DNA of 14,537 nucleotides from Halobacteroidaceae bacterium (GTDB taxonomy: Bacteria > Bacillota > Halanaerobiia > B1SED10-174): assembly GCA_003550445.1 (NCBI GenBank), contig PUKG01000166.1:1-14537 (forward strand), read 5' to 3'. A program made the position numbers and the translations under genes. Below, piece by piece: positions 1-6,762 of the stretch (position 1 is the stretch's first letter; the number at the start of each line of letters is the position of its first letter). The notes below the pieces were generated by a model. The model saw only the letters and a program-made list of their open reading frames with translations. It had not been told where the DNA came from and ran no database searches.

Positions 1-1
1 A

Positions 2-130
2 GTTTCAGAAATCAAAAAAATGATTGACCTGGAAGCACGGGCAACTGACTTCTGGGGGCTTTTTTGTTCCTCTCCAGAGTATAAAAAAGGGGGCCGGGAT
101 TTTCGAACACCACCCGTTTTCCTGGATTAA
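2..130 (+). CDS. C-terminal fragment of a plus-strand gene, possibly TmcAL (tRNA-Met cytidine acetate ligase, UPF0348/YlbM)
   Basis: An open frame enters from the left edge and stops at TAA 128-130, giving 42 residues. The tail contains ATDFWGL, then a GGRDF element and a final PPVF. From memory this resembles the end of UPF0348/TmcAL proteins (ATDhYxL followed by GGxDF and a hydrophobic end), which acetylate the wobble cytidine of elongator tRNA-Met. The coaD region of Bacillus subtilis also holds this gene (ylbM), which agrees. An intrinsic terminator on the same strand starts 17 bases after the stop, which supports a real gene end here. The fragment is too short for a firm family call. That it is the end of a real gene is more certain than its name. 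Confidence 0.5.
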   Translation, partial: VSEIKKMIDLEARATDFWGLFCSSPEYKKGGRDFRTPPVFLD

Positions 131-146
131 AAACCTAATTTATCCC

Positions 147-170
147 AACCCCTTACAAAAGGGGTTTTTT
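147..170 (+). terminator. Intrinsic terminator of the left-edge gene
   Basis: An 8-bp perfect stem (AACCCCTT / AAGGGGTT, 147-154 with 159-166) has a 4-base ACAA loop and is followed by a run of T from 165 to 170. The T-run reaches into the stop codon of the convergent coaD gene (169-171). On the minus strand the hairpin is preceded by A and is not followed by a T-run, so it is at best a weak terminator for coaD. Confidence 0.8.
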
Positions 171-666
171 AATTCCTCTGATCCTTATTTTTGTAAAACT
201 CAATAAGAAATTCCTTAACAGGTTCAGGGACCAATCCATCAATACAGCCTCCTAAGGATGCAATTTCTTTTACCAGGCTTGAACTTAAAAATCCATAATC
301 CTGGGAGGTCATTAAAAACATTATCTCAAGATCAGGGTTCAGTTTTTTATACATTAAGGCCTGCTGAAACTCTTTTTCAAAATCAGAAAGGGCCCTTAAA
401 CCCCGAACAATGTTTCGAGCATTTTTCTTTACAGCATATTCATTGAGCAAACCGCTGAAAGCATCTATTCTTACCCCCGGGACTTCTCCTGCTACTTTTT
501 CCATAAGGGCAACCCTTTCTTCCATAGAAAAAGTTGGCGTTTTGTTGGGATTATTAAAAACCGCAACAATTAATTCATCAAAAATTCCGCTTGCCCTTTT
601 AATAATATCCAGGTGCCCGTTTGTAACCGGATCAAAACTCCCAGGGTATACTGCAATTCTTTTCAT
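169..666 (-). CDS. coaD: Pantetheine-phosphate adenylyltransferase (CoaD)
   Basis: CoaD transfers AMP from ATP to 4'-phosphopantetheine, the penultimate step of coenzyme A synthesis, in the cytoplasm. The 165-residue product has the usual family length. It begins with the nucleotidyltransferase signature YPGSFDPVTNGH (the T/HxGH motif), and carries GLRALSDFE in the middle and SSSLVKEIA near residue 130, as in other CoaD proteins. The ATG at 666 is chosen over an upstream in-frame codon at 744. It lies 8 bases from an AAGGAG box (675-680), and the longer version would add 26 residues overlapping rsmD. It starts 5 bases after the rsmD stop, so it is the last gene of recG-rsmD-coaD, with its ribosome binding site inside the rsmD end. 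Confidence 0.97.
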   Translation of the reverse strand: MKRIAVYPGSFDPVTNGHLDIIKRASGIFDELIVAVFNNPNKTPTFSMEERVALMEKVAGEVPGVRIDAFSGLLNEYAVKKNARNIVRGLRALSDFEKEFQQALMYKKLNPDLEIMFLMTSQDYGFLSSSLVKEIASLGGCIDGLVPEPVKEFLIEFYKNKDQRN

Positions 667-671
667 GAACT

Positions 672-1214
672 TCACTCCTTTTGCCAGATTGAGATTCTGG
701 TATCTCCATAAACCCGATTTTCCGCAATGCGCCAAAAAGCACAATCCACTTCAGGGCTTTGCCTTGATCCTTCAAGAATTACTATCCCTTTAGCCCCGAT
801 TAATTTATTTGTTTCAATAAGCTCTAAAAATGGAAAGGGATTTAATGAGTATGGGGGATCCAGGAAAATAATATCAAATTCAACTCCTTTTAATCTTCTG
901 CTTAATATTACCCCCGCTTTTCCCTTCCAGATTGTAGCTAAACTTAAAAGTCCTGTTTTTTCCAGGTTATCTTTAAGAACTTTTAATGCAACGGGATTAT
1001 TTTCAATAAAATGAGCTCTTTTCGCTCCCCTGCTCAAAGCTTCTATTCCTATACTCCCGCTCCCTGCAAAACAGTCGAGAAAAACCGAGCCCAAAACCCT
1101 TTCTCCAAGGATGTTAAATAGGGCTTCCTTAACCCTGTCGGCAGTTGGGCGGGAAATTTTTTCCGGGGGTATTTTCAAAATTCTGCCTCGAGCTTTTCCA
1201 GAAATTACTCTCAT
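672..1214 (-). CDS. rsmD: 16S rRNA (guanine966-N2)-methyltransferase RsmD
   Basis: RsmD uses S-adenosylmethionine to methylate G966 of 16S rRNA in the small ribosomal subunit. The 180-residue protein has the family length and both key motifs. The SAM-binding loop is DCFAGSGSIGIEALSRGA (about residues 48-65), and the catalytic DPPY sits in IIFLDPPY (about 115-122). The N-terminus MRVISGKARGR is typical. The ATG start at 1214 follows a strong GGAGGTG box. It lies 36 bases after recG and 5 bases before coaD on the same strand, which indicates one transcript. The rsmD-coaD pairing is very common in Bacillota. Annotation as the older name YlbH/YhhF refers to the same family. Confidence 0.95.
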   Translation of the reverse strand: MRVISGKARGRILKIPPEKISRPTADRVKEALFNILGERVLGSVFLDCFAGSGSIGIEALSRGAKRAHFIENNPVALKVLKDNLEKTGLLSLATIWKGKAGVILSRRLKGVEFDIIFLDPPYSLNPFPFLELIETNKLIGAKGIVILEGSRQSPEVDCAFWRIAENRVYGDTRISIWQKE

Positions 1215-1250
1215 TAAACACCTCCAAATCCGGGGTAATAATTCTAAGGG

Positions 1251-3275
1251 CTATCTAATAATATCCCCCGGGAAGCGCTTTTCGCTTTCTCGTATTAATT
1301 GAAGGTAAAGCCCAGCCTTTTTCCGGGCAAATCTAAGGATTTTTTGGTGGGTAACTAAATCTGCAAAACGGAAAGGAGTTATTCCGTGCTGCCTGGTTCC
1401 AAAAAAGTCTCCTGCCCCTCGAAGGCGTAAATCTTCTTCTGCAAGCATAAAACCATCGTTATTTTTTACCAGGGCATTTAACCTTTGTTTCGCAAGCTCA
1501 TCTTCTGCATCTGACATCAATATACAATAGGACTGTTCTGCCCCTCTCCCCACACGCCCTCTTAATTGATGTAGTTGAGAAAGCCCAAAACGGTGAGCAT
1601 CTTCAATAAGCATTATCGTGGCGTTAGGGATATCTACTCCCACTTCAATAACCGTAGTACTAACCATAATATCAATTTTCCCATCTTTGAAGTTTTTCAT
1701 TGCTTCTGCCCGCTGGGCTGCGGGGACTTGCCCGTGAATCAGCATTAATTCCAAATCCGGGAAAATTTCTTGTTTTAGAAAACGGAACATATCTTCAGCA
1801 GCAACAAGTTGCAATTTTTCTGATTCCTGGATTAATGGACAGACAATAAAAGCCTGCCGGCCTTTAGCGACCTGTTCTCTGATAAACTTATAAACATTCG
1901 AACGGGCTGAGGTTTTTCGAGCCCGGGTAATAATTGGTTTTCTGCCAGTGGGAAGCTCATCTATTACCGATACCTCCAGATCTCCATAAAGGGTCAAAGC
2001 CAGGGACCTGGGAATTGGGGTAGCGGTCATTACAAGGAGATCTGGTGTTTTTCCCTTGCTTAAAAGAGCCTCCCGTTGTTGAACGCCAAACCTGTGCTGT
2101 TCATCAATAACAACCATGGCCAGATCGGAAAATTTTACTCCTTCCTGAATTAAAGCATGAGTCCCAACAATTATATCTGCTTCCCCGGAAGATATTTCCC
2201 TATAGTTTCTTTTTTTATCCCGAACTGATAAACTTCCTGTCAACAGTAATGTTTTGAGTCCAAACTCCCGGAAAATTGGTTCCATCTTATAAAAATGTTG
2301 TTCTGCAAGGATTTCTGTAGGAGCCATAAATGCCCCCTGCCAGCCATTTTCCACAGTTTTTAAAAGGGCAAGGAGGGCAATCACTGTTTTTCCTGCACCA
2401 ACGTCTCCCTGTAAAAGCCTGGACATGGGTTCAGGCTTTTCCATATCATCTTTTATCTCTTCCCAAACCCTTTTCTGGCTGGAGGTTAGAGCAAAAGGAA
2501 GAGATTTCATTAACCTATTAGTATGGCTTGAAGAGGCTTCGTGGCAATATCCTGGTTTCTGTTTTTTTTCAGATTGTTTCTGGGCAAGCTTAATCTGGAA
2601 CAAAAGAAGTTCCTCGAAAACCAGTCTTTCAAAAGCTTTTTTTCTTATTTCCGAATTGGAAGGAAAATGGACTTCCCAGATAGCTTTTTCCCGCTCAGGC
2701 CAACCATTTTCCTTTAAAATCTCTTCCGGAAGAAACTCTCTCAGGGCTTCAGAATATTCTTCTAAAGCACTATTCACCCAACGCCGAAATTGGTTTTGAT
2801 TTAATCCTTCTGTAAGGGGGTAAAGAGGAACTATCCTACCACTATGTAATCCTCCTTCTCCACCAAGCTCAAAATTTGGATGAATAAATTCCACCCGCTT
2901 GCCCTGTTCCCAGCTCTTATCACTGATTTTTCCGCTAACAAGGACTTCCTGCCCAATGGAAAATTTTTGGAAAATAAAAGGCTGGTCAAACCAGGTAGCA
3001 TAAGCAATGCCGGTTTCGTCAGAAAAAGCAACCTTAAAAATATTCCTTCCCGAACGGGTTCTAATTTTATCCCTCGCTTTTACCACTCCCGCCACGGTTA
3101 TTTCCAATCCTGGCTCTACTTCATTGATTTTTTTAATCTGGCTCCGGTCCCTGTACTGGCGGGGGATATGATAAAGTAGATCTTCAATTTTTTTTATACC
3201 CAATTTTTCCAAAAGTTTTGCTCGCCTGGGACCAACCCCTTTGACAAATTGAATACTTTGGTCGAGTCCAGCCAC
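1251..3275 (-). CDS. recG: ATP-dependent DNA helicase RecG
   Basis: RecG is a double-stranded DNA translocase that regresses stalled replication forks and processes branched intermediates. The 674-residue product is close to the usual length (about 680). An N-terminal wedge/OB-fold part (to about 260) opens with a helix-hairpin-like VKGVGPRRAKLLEKLG. The helicase core follows with Walker A GDVGAGKT at 290-297, DEQH box at 391-394, TATPIPRSL (motif III) and QLRGRVGRG (motif VI). The start is GTG at 3275, 10 bases from a GGAGGG box. It follows the degV terminator directly, with no room between for a promoter, so its transcription must come from readthrough or from a promoter inside degV. It leads recG-rsmD-coaD. 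Confidence 0.97.
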   Translation of the reverse strand: MAGLDQSIQFVKGVGPRRAKLLEKLGIKKIEDLLYHIPRQYRDRSQIKKINEVEPGLEITVAGVVKARDKIRTRSGRNIFKVAFSDETGIAYATWFDQPFIFQKFSIGQEVLVSGKISDKSWEQGKRVEFIHPNFELGGEGGLHSGRIVPLYPLTEGLNQNQFRRWVNSALEEYSEALREFLPEEILKENGWPEREKAIWEVHFPSNSEIRKKAFERLVFEELLLFQIKLAQKQSEKKQKPGYCHEASSSHTNRLMKSLPFALTSSQKRVWEEIKDDMEKPEPMSRLLQGDVGAGKTVIALLALLKTVENGWQGAFMAPTEILAEQHFYKMEPIFREFGLKTLLLTGSLSVRDKKRNYREISSGEADIIVGTHALIQEGVKFSDLAMVVIDEQHRFGVQQREALLSKGKTPDLLVMTATPIPRSLALTLYGDLEVSVIDELPTGRKPIITRARKTSARSNVYKFIREQVAKGRQAFIVCPLIQESEKLQLVAAEDMFRFLKQEIFPDLELMLIHGQVPAAQRAEAMKNFKDGKIDIMVSTTVIEVGVDIPNATIMLIEDAHRFGLSQLHQLRGRVGRGAEQSYCILMSDAEDELAKQRLNALVKNNDGFMLAEEDLRLRGAGDFFGTRQHGITPFRFADLVTHQKILRFARKKAGLYLQLIRESEKRFPGDIIR

Positions 3276-3292
3276 CTCAACAGCTCCCTCCT

Positions 3293-3330
3293 AAAAAAAA
3301 TCCTAATACATTCCCCCGAATGCATTAGGA
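3293..3330 (-). terminator. Intrinsic terminator or attenuator between degV and recG
   Basis: Read on the minus strand, a 13-bp stem (3318-3330 with 3301-3313, one G-U pair) closes a GGGG loop and is followed at once by eight T (3293-3300). It starts 15 bases after the degV stop. The T-run is followed directly by the AGGAGGG ribosome binding site of recG, so the terminator lies inside the recG leader if transcription comes from upstream. Confidence 0.85.
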
Positions 3331-3345
3331 TTAAAATATTCCAAA

Positions 3346-4197
3346 TTACCTGGGTGTAAGAACGACACCAATTGCACCTGGCCCGGTGTGGGTTCCAACC
3401 ACGGGACCCAATTGGCTGATTTCAATGTTCTGGGGGCCAAATTTTTCTTCTATTGCCGCTTTAAGTCCTTTTGCTTCCTCTTCTGCAGCAGCATGCAAAA
3501 TTGCCTGGAAACAATTTGGGCCGTGTTCGTCAATAAACTCACCATAAAAGGCAGCAAGTTTCTGTAAAACCTTTTTATGACCACGGATTTTTTCCAGGGG
3601 AGCAACGTAACCTTCTCTATCAACGGTAAGAATTGGCTTTATATTAAGAAGGGTCCCTAAAAGGGCCTGTGCTTTACCAATTCTACCCCCTTTTTCTAAA
3701 AATTCAAGGGTTTTTACCGAGAAAAATATTTTCTGTTGCTCCTGGGCTTTTTCCAGGCGCTTTAATATTTCCTCTTTAGAAGAACCTTTGCGGGCTTCCT
3801 CTGCTGCCATCCTTACCTGAAAAGAAAGAGAGGTTGTAACGGTTTTGGAGTTCACCGGGACGATTTCTGCTTCGGAAATTTCCTTGGCTGCAAGAACGGC
3901 CGCCTGGTAAGTTCCACTTAATTTATCGGAAATATGGATTGAAATAATGGTGTCTACCTTTTCAGCAAGTTTTTTGTAAAGCTCCACAAAATTCCCAACC
4001 GAAACCTGGGAGGTTGTGGGGAGGCGATCAGAACTTCTAAGTTTTTTGTAAAATTCTTCGGGCGAAATTTCAATTCCATCAAGAAAGCTTTTATCCCCAA
4101 AATTAACACTTAGCGGAGCAACTGTAATATCGTATTCTTCAGCCATTTGTTTTGTTAAATCAGCAGTACTATCTGTTACAATTGCAATTTTCCCCAA
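3346..4197 (-). CDS. DegV family fatty-acid-binding protein (FakB-like)
   Basis: DegV/FakB proteins bind a fatty acid and present its carboxyl group to the kinase FakA, giving acyl phosphate for phospholipid synthesis. The product has 283 residues. It starts MGKIAIVTDSTADL, and carries TTSQVS (61-66) and SGTYQ (94-98) in the acyl-carboxylate pocket, then KTLEFLEKGGRIG and a C-terminal GPVVGTHTGPGAIGV, all typical. The TTG at 4197 is preferred to a TTG five codons upstream, because the upstream codon overlaps the GGAGGTG box (4204-4210) that serves the inner one. The gene starts 16 bases after fakA, so kinase and carrier are made together. It ends just before an intrinsic terminator. The fatty acid that is bound cannot be told from sequence. 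Confidence 0.92.
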   Translation of the reverse strand: MGKIAIVTDSTADLTKQMAEEYDITVAPLSVNFGDKSFLDGIEISPEEFYKKLRSSDRLPTTSQVSVGNFVELYKKLAEKVDTIISIHISDKLSGTYQAAVLAAKEISEAEIVPVNSKTVTTSLSFQVRMAAEEARKGSSKEEILKRLEKAQEQQKIFFSVKTLEFLEKGGRIGKAQALLGTLLNIKPILTVDREGYVAPLEKIRGHKKVLQKLAAFYGEFIDEHGPNCFQAILHAAAEEEAKGLKAAIEEKFGPQNIEISQLGPVVGTHTGPGAIGVVLTPR

Positions 4198-4213
4198 TAG
4201 GTTCACCTCCAAA

Positions 4214-5869
4214 TTATTCCACTGATATTATCAGGTAATACAGGGGCTGGTTTCCGGGATAAATTTCCACATCGCATTCAGGAAATTCTTCGGTAACCAT
4301 TTCTTTGATTTTTTCTCCCTCTTCTTCGCCAATTTTTTCTCCCCGGTAAATGGTGATTAAAAAGTCATCCTCATCAACCATTTCTTTCAATAAGTCCAGG
4401 GAAACCCTTGAAACATCGTTGTTAGCAACAATAATTTCCCCGTTGAAAAGTCCTATTACATCGCCTTCTTTAATGTCCATTCCACCAACCTTAGAATCCC
4501 TAACAGCAAATGTAACCTCACCTGTTTTTATTTCTTCAAGGCCTTCTTTCATTTCTTTAATAATACTTTCAAAGTCTTCTTCGGGGTTAATCCGCATCAT
4601 TGCAGCAATCCCTTCGGGGATTGAGGTTGTCGGAAGAACCACAATTTCTTTTTTTGTTACCTCTTTTACCTGCTCGGCAGCAAAAATAACATTTTTGTTA
4701 TTTGGTAAAATAATAATTCTTTCCGAAGGAATTTTTTCACAGCCCGCAACTAAATCCTGGGTACTGGGGTTCATTGATTGCCCGCCGGTTACGAGTTCAT
4801 CAGCTCCAAGACTCGTGAAAATATCACCGAGCCCATCACCTGCTACAACTGCAACTACCCCAAAATCTTTCTCAAGAGGAACCTCTTTCTCATTTTCTGG
4901 CTCGGGAAGAGAACTATATTTTGTCTCGGTCTGCTCCTCCATGTTGTCAATTTTAATTTTACTTAAACGCCCATACTGGACCGCAAAGTCAAGGACCTTC
5001 CCCGGATTGTTGGTGTGAATATGAACTTTTGTAACCTCAGTAGAGCCAACTACAAGGAGGGAATCTCCATGCGGGTTAAGATATTTCCTGATTTTTTCCA
5101 GGTCAATATCCTTTCCCTTAATCAAAAACTCTGTACAATAAGCAAATTCCAGTTTTTCGGGTTCTCCCCTTTTTGCGGGATCCAGCGAGGTCACTTTTTT
5201 CAGTTCTTTTTCCAGAATACTATCTCCTCTCAGGGCCCGCAGGTAACCTTCGAGAATCAAACAGAACCCGCGCCCTCCAGCATCAACTACATTGGCATCT
5301 TTTAATACTTTTAACATGTCGGGGGTTTTTTCAAGGGTTTCTTCAGCATGAAAAAGAGTAACTTCCAGCAATTGTCTCATATCGTCAGTTTTTTCTGCCT
5401 CTATTTGTGCGGCATTTGCAGCTTCCCTTACCACAGTAAGAATTGTCCCTTCAACAGGCCTCATAACCGCTTTATAGGCTTTTTTGGAGGCTTCCCGCAG
5501 GGCAAAGGAAAACTCTTTGGTATCCAGGGTCTTTTTCTTTCGAGCACCATTGGCAAAACCCCGGAAAACCTGGGACAGAATTACCCCTGAATTTCCCCGG
5601 GCTCCCATCAAAGACCCATTGGCAAAAGCATCAAGGATTTTGCTTATTTCTTTTTCTTCAATATTTTCAACTTCCTTTGCAGCATCAAAAAGGGTTAAAT
5701 ACATGTTTGTTCCCGTATCCCCATCGGGAACTGGAAATACATTTAAGGCGTCAACTTCCGCTTGATTTTCGTTTAACCATAAAGTTGCTGCAACTATCAT
5801 TTTTTTCATTAATGGAGCATCAATTTTTTCTATCTTCTTTTGGGGGGATGGATCAGTTTGTTTCACCAA
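4214..5869 (-). CDS. fakA: Fatty acid kinase catalytic subunit FakA (DhaL plus DegV-like, YloV family)
   Basis: FakA phosphorylates a fatty acid held by FakB/DegV, using a DhaL (Dak2) kinase domain. The 551-residue product matches the family. The DhaL domain covers about 20-215, with the metal/ATP loop NVFPVPDGDTGTNM (43-56; aspartates 49 and 51), GARGNSGVILSQ (89-100) and VVDAGGRGF (194-202). The middle and C-terminal EDD-like part ends in YPGNQPLYYLIISVE. The start is TTG at 5869, or GTG at 5866, both within reach of a GGGGGTGA box. The first codons overlap the asp23 stop by 14-17 bases, so translation is coupled. The degV gene downstream is the likely FakB partner. Older annotations call this a DAK2 domain protein. 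Confidence 0.92.
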   Translation of the reverse strand: MVKQTDPSPQKKIEKIDAPLMKKMIVAATLWLNENQAEVDALNVFPVPDGDTGTNMYLTLFDAAKEVENIEEKEISKILDAFANGSLMGARGNSGVILSQVFRGFANGARKKKTLDTKEFSFALREASKKAYKAVMRPVEGTILTVVREAANAAQIEAEKTDDMRQLLEVTLFHAEETLEKTPDMLKVLKDANVVDAGGRGFCLILEGYLRALRGDSILEKELKKVTSLDPAKRGEPEKLEFAYCTEFLIKGKDIDLEKIRKYLNPHGDSLLVVGSTEVTKVHIHTNNPGKVLDFAVQYGRLSKIKIDNMEEQTETKYSSLPEPENEKEVPLEKDFGVVAVVAGDGLGDIFTSLGADELVTGGQSMNPSTQDLVAGCEKIPSERIIILPNNKNVIFAAEQVKEVTKKEIVVLPTTSIPEGIAAMMRINPEEDFESIIKEMKEGLEEIKTGEVTFAVRDSKVGGMDIKEGDVIGLFNGEIIVANNDVSRVSLDLLKEMVDEDDFLITIYRGEKIGEEEGEKIKEMVTEEFPECDVEIYPGNQPLYYLIISVE

Positions 5870-6215
5870 TTCTCACCCCCTGGACATATACGTTAATTTT
5901 ACTAACCTGTAATCCAAGAATATTTTTCATGGTGAAGGCTACCTTGTCAATAATGTTATTTGCAACTTCTGTAATATTCGTTCCATACTCTACAATTACA
6001 TAGAGATCTATGACCAGTTTATCTCCCTCGCTGTTTACAGCCACACCACGACTTAAATTTTCTCTTCCAAGTAATTCTGCCAGTCCATCCTGAATTTTTT
6101 TTGAAGCCATTCCTACAAGACCATAACATTCCATTGCTGCCAACCCCGCAATATTAGCAATTACTTCTTTGGAAATATGAACCTTTCCCAGTTCATTTTG
6201 AAATTCTTGGGTCAT
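5853..6215 (-). CDS. Asp23/Gls24 family envelope stress protein (YloU-like)
   Basis: This 120-residue protein is a normal-length Asp23/Gls24 member. It has the core GKVHISKEVIANIAGLAA, then GLVGM, VAVNSEGDKLVIDLYVIVEYG, and the terminal VNVYVQGV-type element (here INVYVQGVRI). Family members sit at the membrane and are linked to envelope stress, but the molecular role is unclear. The ATG at 6215 follows a GGGGGAG box. The frame is open much further upstream (to 6488), but that part lies antisense to rpmB and has no family similarity. It leads asp23-fakA-degV and is divergent from rpmB, the same layout as rpmB-yloU-yloV of Bacillus subtilis. No strong promoter for it was identified in the 132-base gap. 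Confidence 0.93.
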   Translation of the reverse strand: MTQEFQNELGKVHISKEVIANIAGLAAMECYGLVGMASKKIQDGLAELLGRENLSRGVAVNSEGDKLVIDLYVIVEYGTNITEVANNIIDKVAFTMKNILGLQVSKINVYVQGVRIGETN

Positions 6216-6292
6216 TTGAAGCTCCCCCTTTCCTATACTAACAACTTCTATAATAAAATTCTCCTTTTTTCCACCGGTTCCTGCAACTACCC

Positions 6293-6322
6293 TTGCATCA
6301 ATACCCATTTGTATGGTAGAAT
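6293..6322 (+). promoter_or_regulatory. Probable sigma-A promoter of rpmB
   Basis: TTGCAT (6293-6298) is followed after 18 bases by TAGAAT (6317-6322), the latter preceded by TGG (extended -10). The -10 matches 5 of 6 consensus bases and the -35 only 3 of 6. The site is 25 bases before the rpmB start and is the best candidate in the gap. Confidence 0.5.
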
Positions 6323-6347
6323 AAGATGCTGTAAAGGAGGTGGAACA

Positions 6348-6578
6348 ATGGCCAAGGTTTGTGCCGTTTGTGGCAAAGGTAATAATACCGCAAATCGAAT
6401 TATTCAGCGAGGAAAAGCTAAACGTTTGGGCGGTGTCGGCCGTAAAACTACGGGTATCTCCCGCCGCCAGCAGAAACCCAACCTGCAAAAAATAAAAGCA
6501 ATGGTTGAGGGTTCACCAAAAAGAATAAAAGCTTGTACCACCTGTATTCGTTCCGGAAGAGTGGAACGAGCATTATAA
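6348..6578 (+). CDS. rpmB: 50S ribosomal protein L28, four-cysteine (zinc ribbon) form
   Basis: L28 is a small basic protein of the large ribosomal subunit. The product has 76 residues, starts MAKVCAVCGKG and ends with the family tail SGRVERAL; LQKIKAMVEGSPKRI is the conserved core. Cysteines at 5, 8, 63 and 66 form two CxxC pairs, which indicates a zinc-binding form, whereas the Bacillus subtilis L28 is shorter (62 residues) and lacks the full set. The ATG at 6348 lies 7 bases after GGAGG. A longer in-frame opening from 6177 is antisense to asp23 and is not part of the gene. It is a single-gene unit with its own terminator. Confidence 0.97.
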   Translation: MAKVCAVCGKGNNTANRIIQRGKAKRLGGVGRKTTGISRRQQKPNLQKIKAMVEGSPKRIKACTTCIRSGRVERAL

Positions 6579-6609
6579 AGAGAGAGGGGAAACCTCTCTT
6601 TTTGTTTTC
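6578..6609 (+). terminator. Intrinsic terminator of rpmB
   Basis: AGAGAGG (6581-6587) pairs with CCTCTCT (6593-6599) around a GGAAA loop, and the stem can extend by three more pairs into the T-rich tail (TTTTTGTTTTCT). It begins at the rpmB stop codon, which is usual for strongly expressed ribosomal genes. Confidence 0.85.
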
Positions 6610-6659
6610 TTGACCTATTCTATCAGACCTAACTGGAAATTTCAAAAAACCAAATTCCC

Positions 6660-6703
6660 TTTTTGCCCCTTTTGCCCCCCTTAAAGCCGTTTTCAGGGCA
6701 AAA
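6660..6703. repeat. Tandem TTTTGCCCC repeat and inverted repeat in the rpmB/methyltransferase gap
   Basis: Two adjacent copies of TTTTGCCCC (6661-6669 and 6670-6678) are present. The part TTTTGCCC (6670-6677) is complementary to GGGCAAAA (6696-6703) across an 18-base loop. No T-run follows on either strand, so this is not a standard terminator. It lies in the 3' untranslated region of the methyltransferase transcript, where no clear terminator was found. Confidence 0.4.
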
Positions 6704-6762
6704 TAGGATATGAGCTCCCCTTATACTTCCCAAAGCTAAGTTTGCAACTCCAAATCCCTTTT

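Noticed and set aside
667..744. Upstream start for coaD at 744
   Set aside because: It would place 26 unrelated residues before the conserved beginning and overlap rsmD; AAGGAG sits right before the ATG at 666.
3310..3360. Promoter for recG (TTGGTG with a TAATTT box 17 bases on) inside the degV end
   Set aside because: Both hexamers match only half of the consensus, which is expected by chance in AT-rich DNA.
4198..4212. TTG at 4212 as the start of degV
   Set aside because: That codon overlaps the GGAGGTG box which is well placed for the TTG at 4197, and family proteins begin at the later position.
4350..5018. Long plus-strand open frame (222 codons) inside fakA
   Set aside because: It is a mirror of the clearly recognised fakA frame, serine/isoleucine-rich, with no ribosome binding site or recognisable domain.
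6216..6488. Long N-terminal extension of asp23 reading across and beyond the rpmB start
   Set aside because: It would be antisense to rpmB, has no family similarity, and a normal Asp23 start with a good ribosome binding site exists at 6215.
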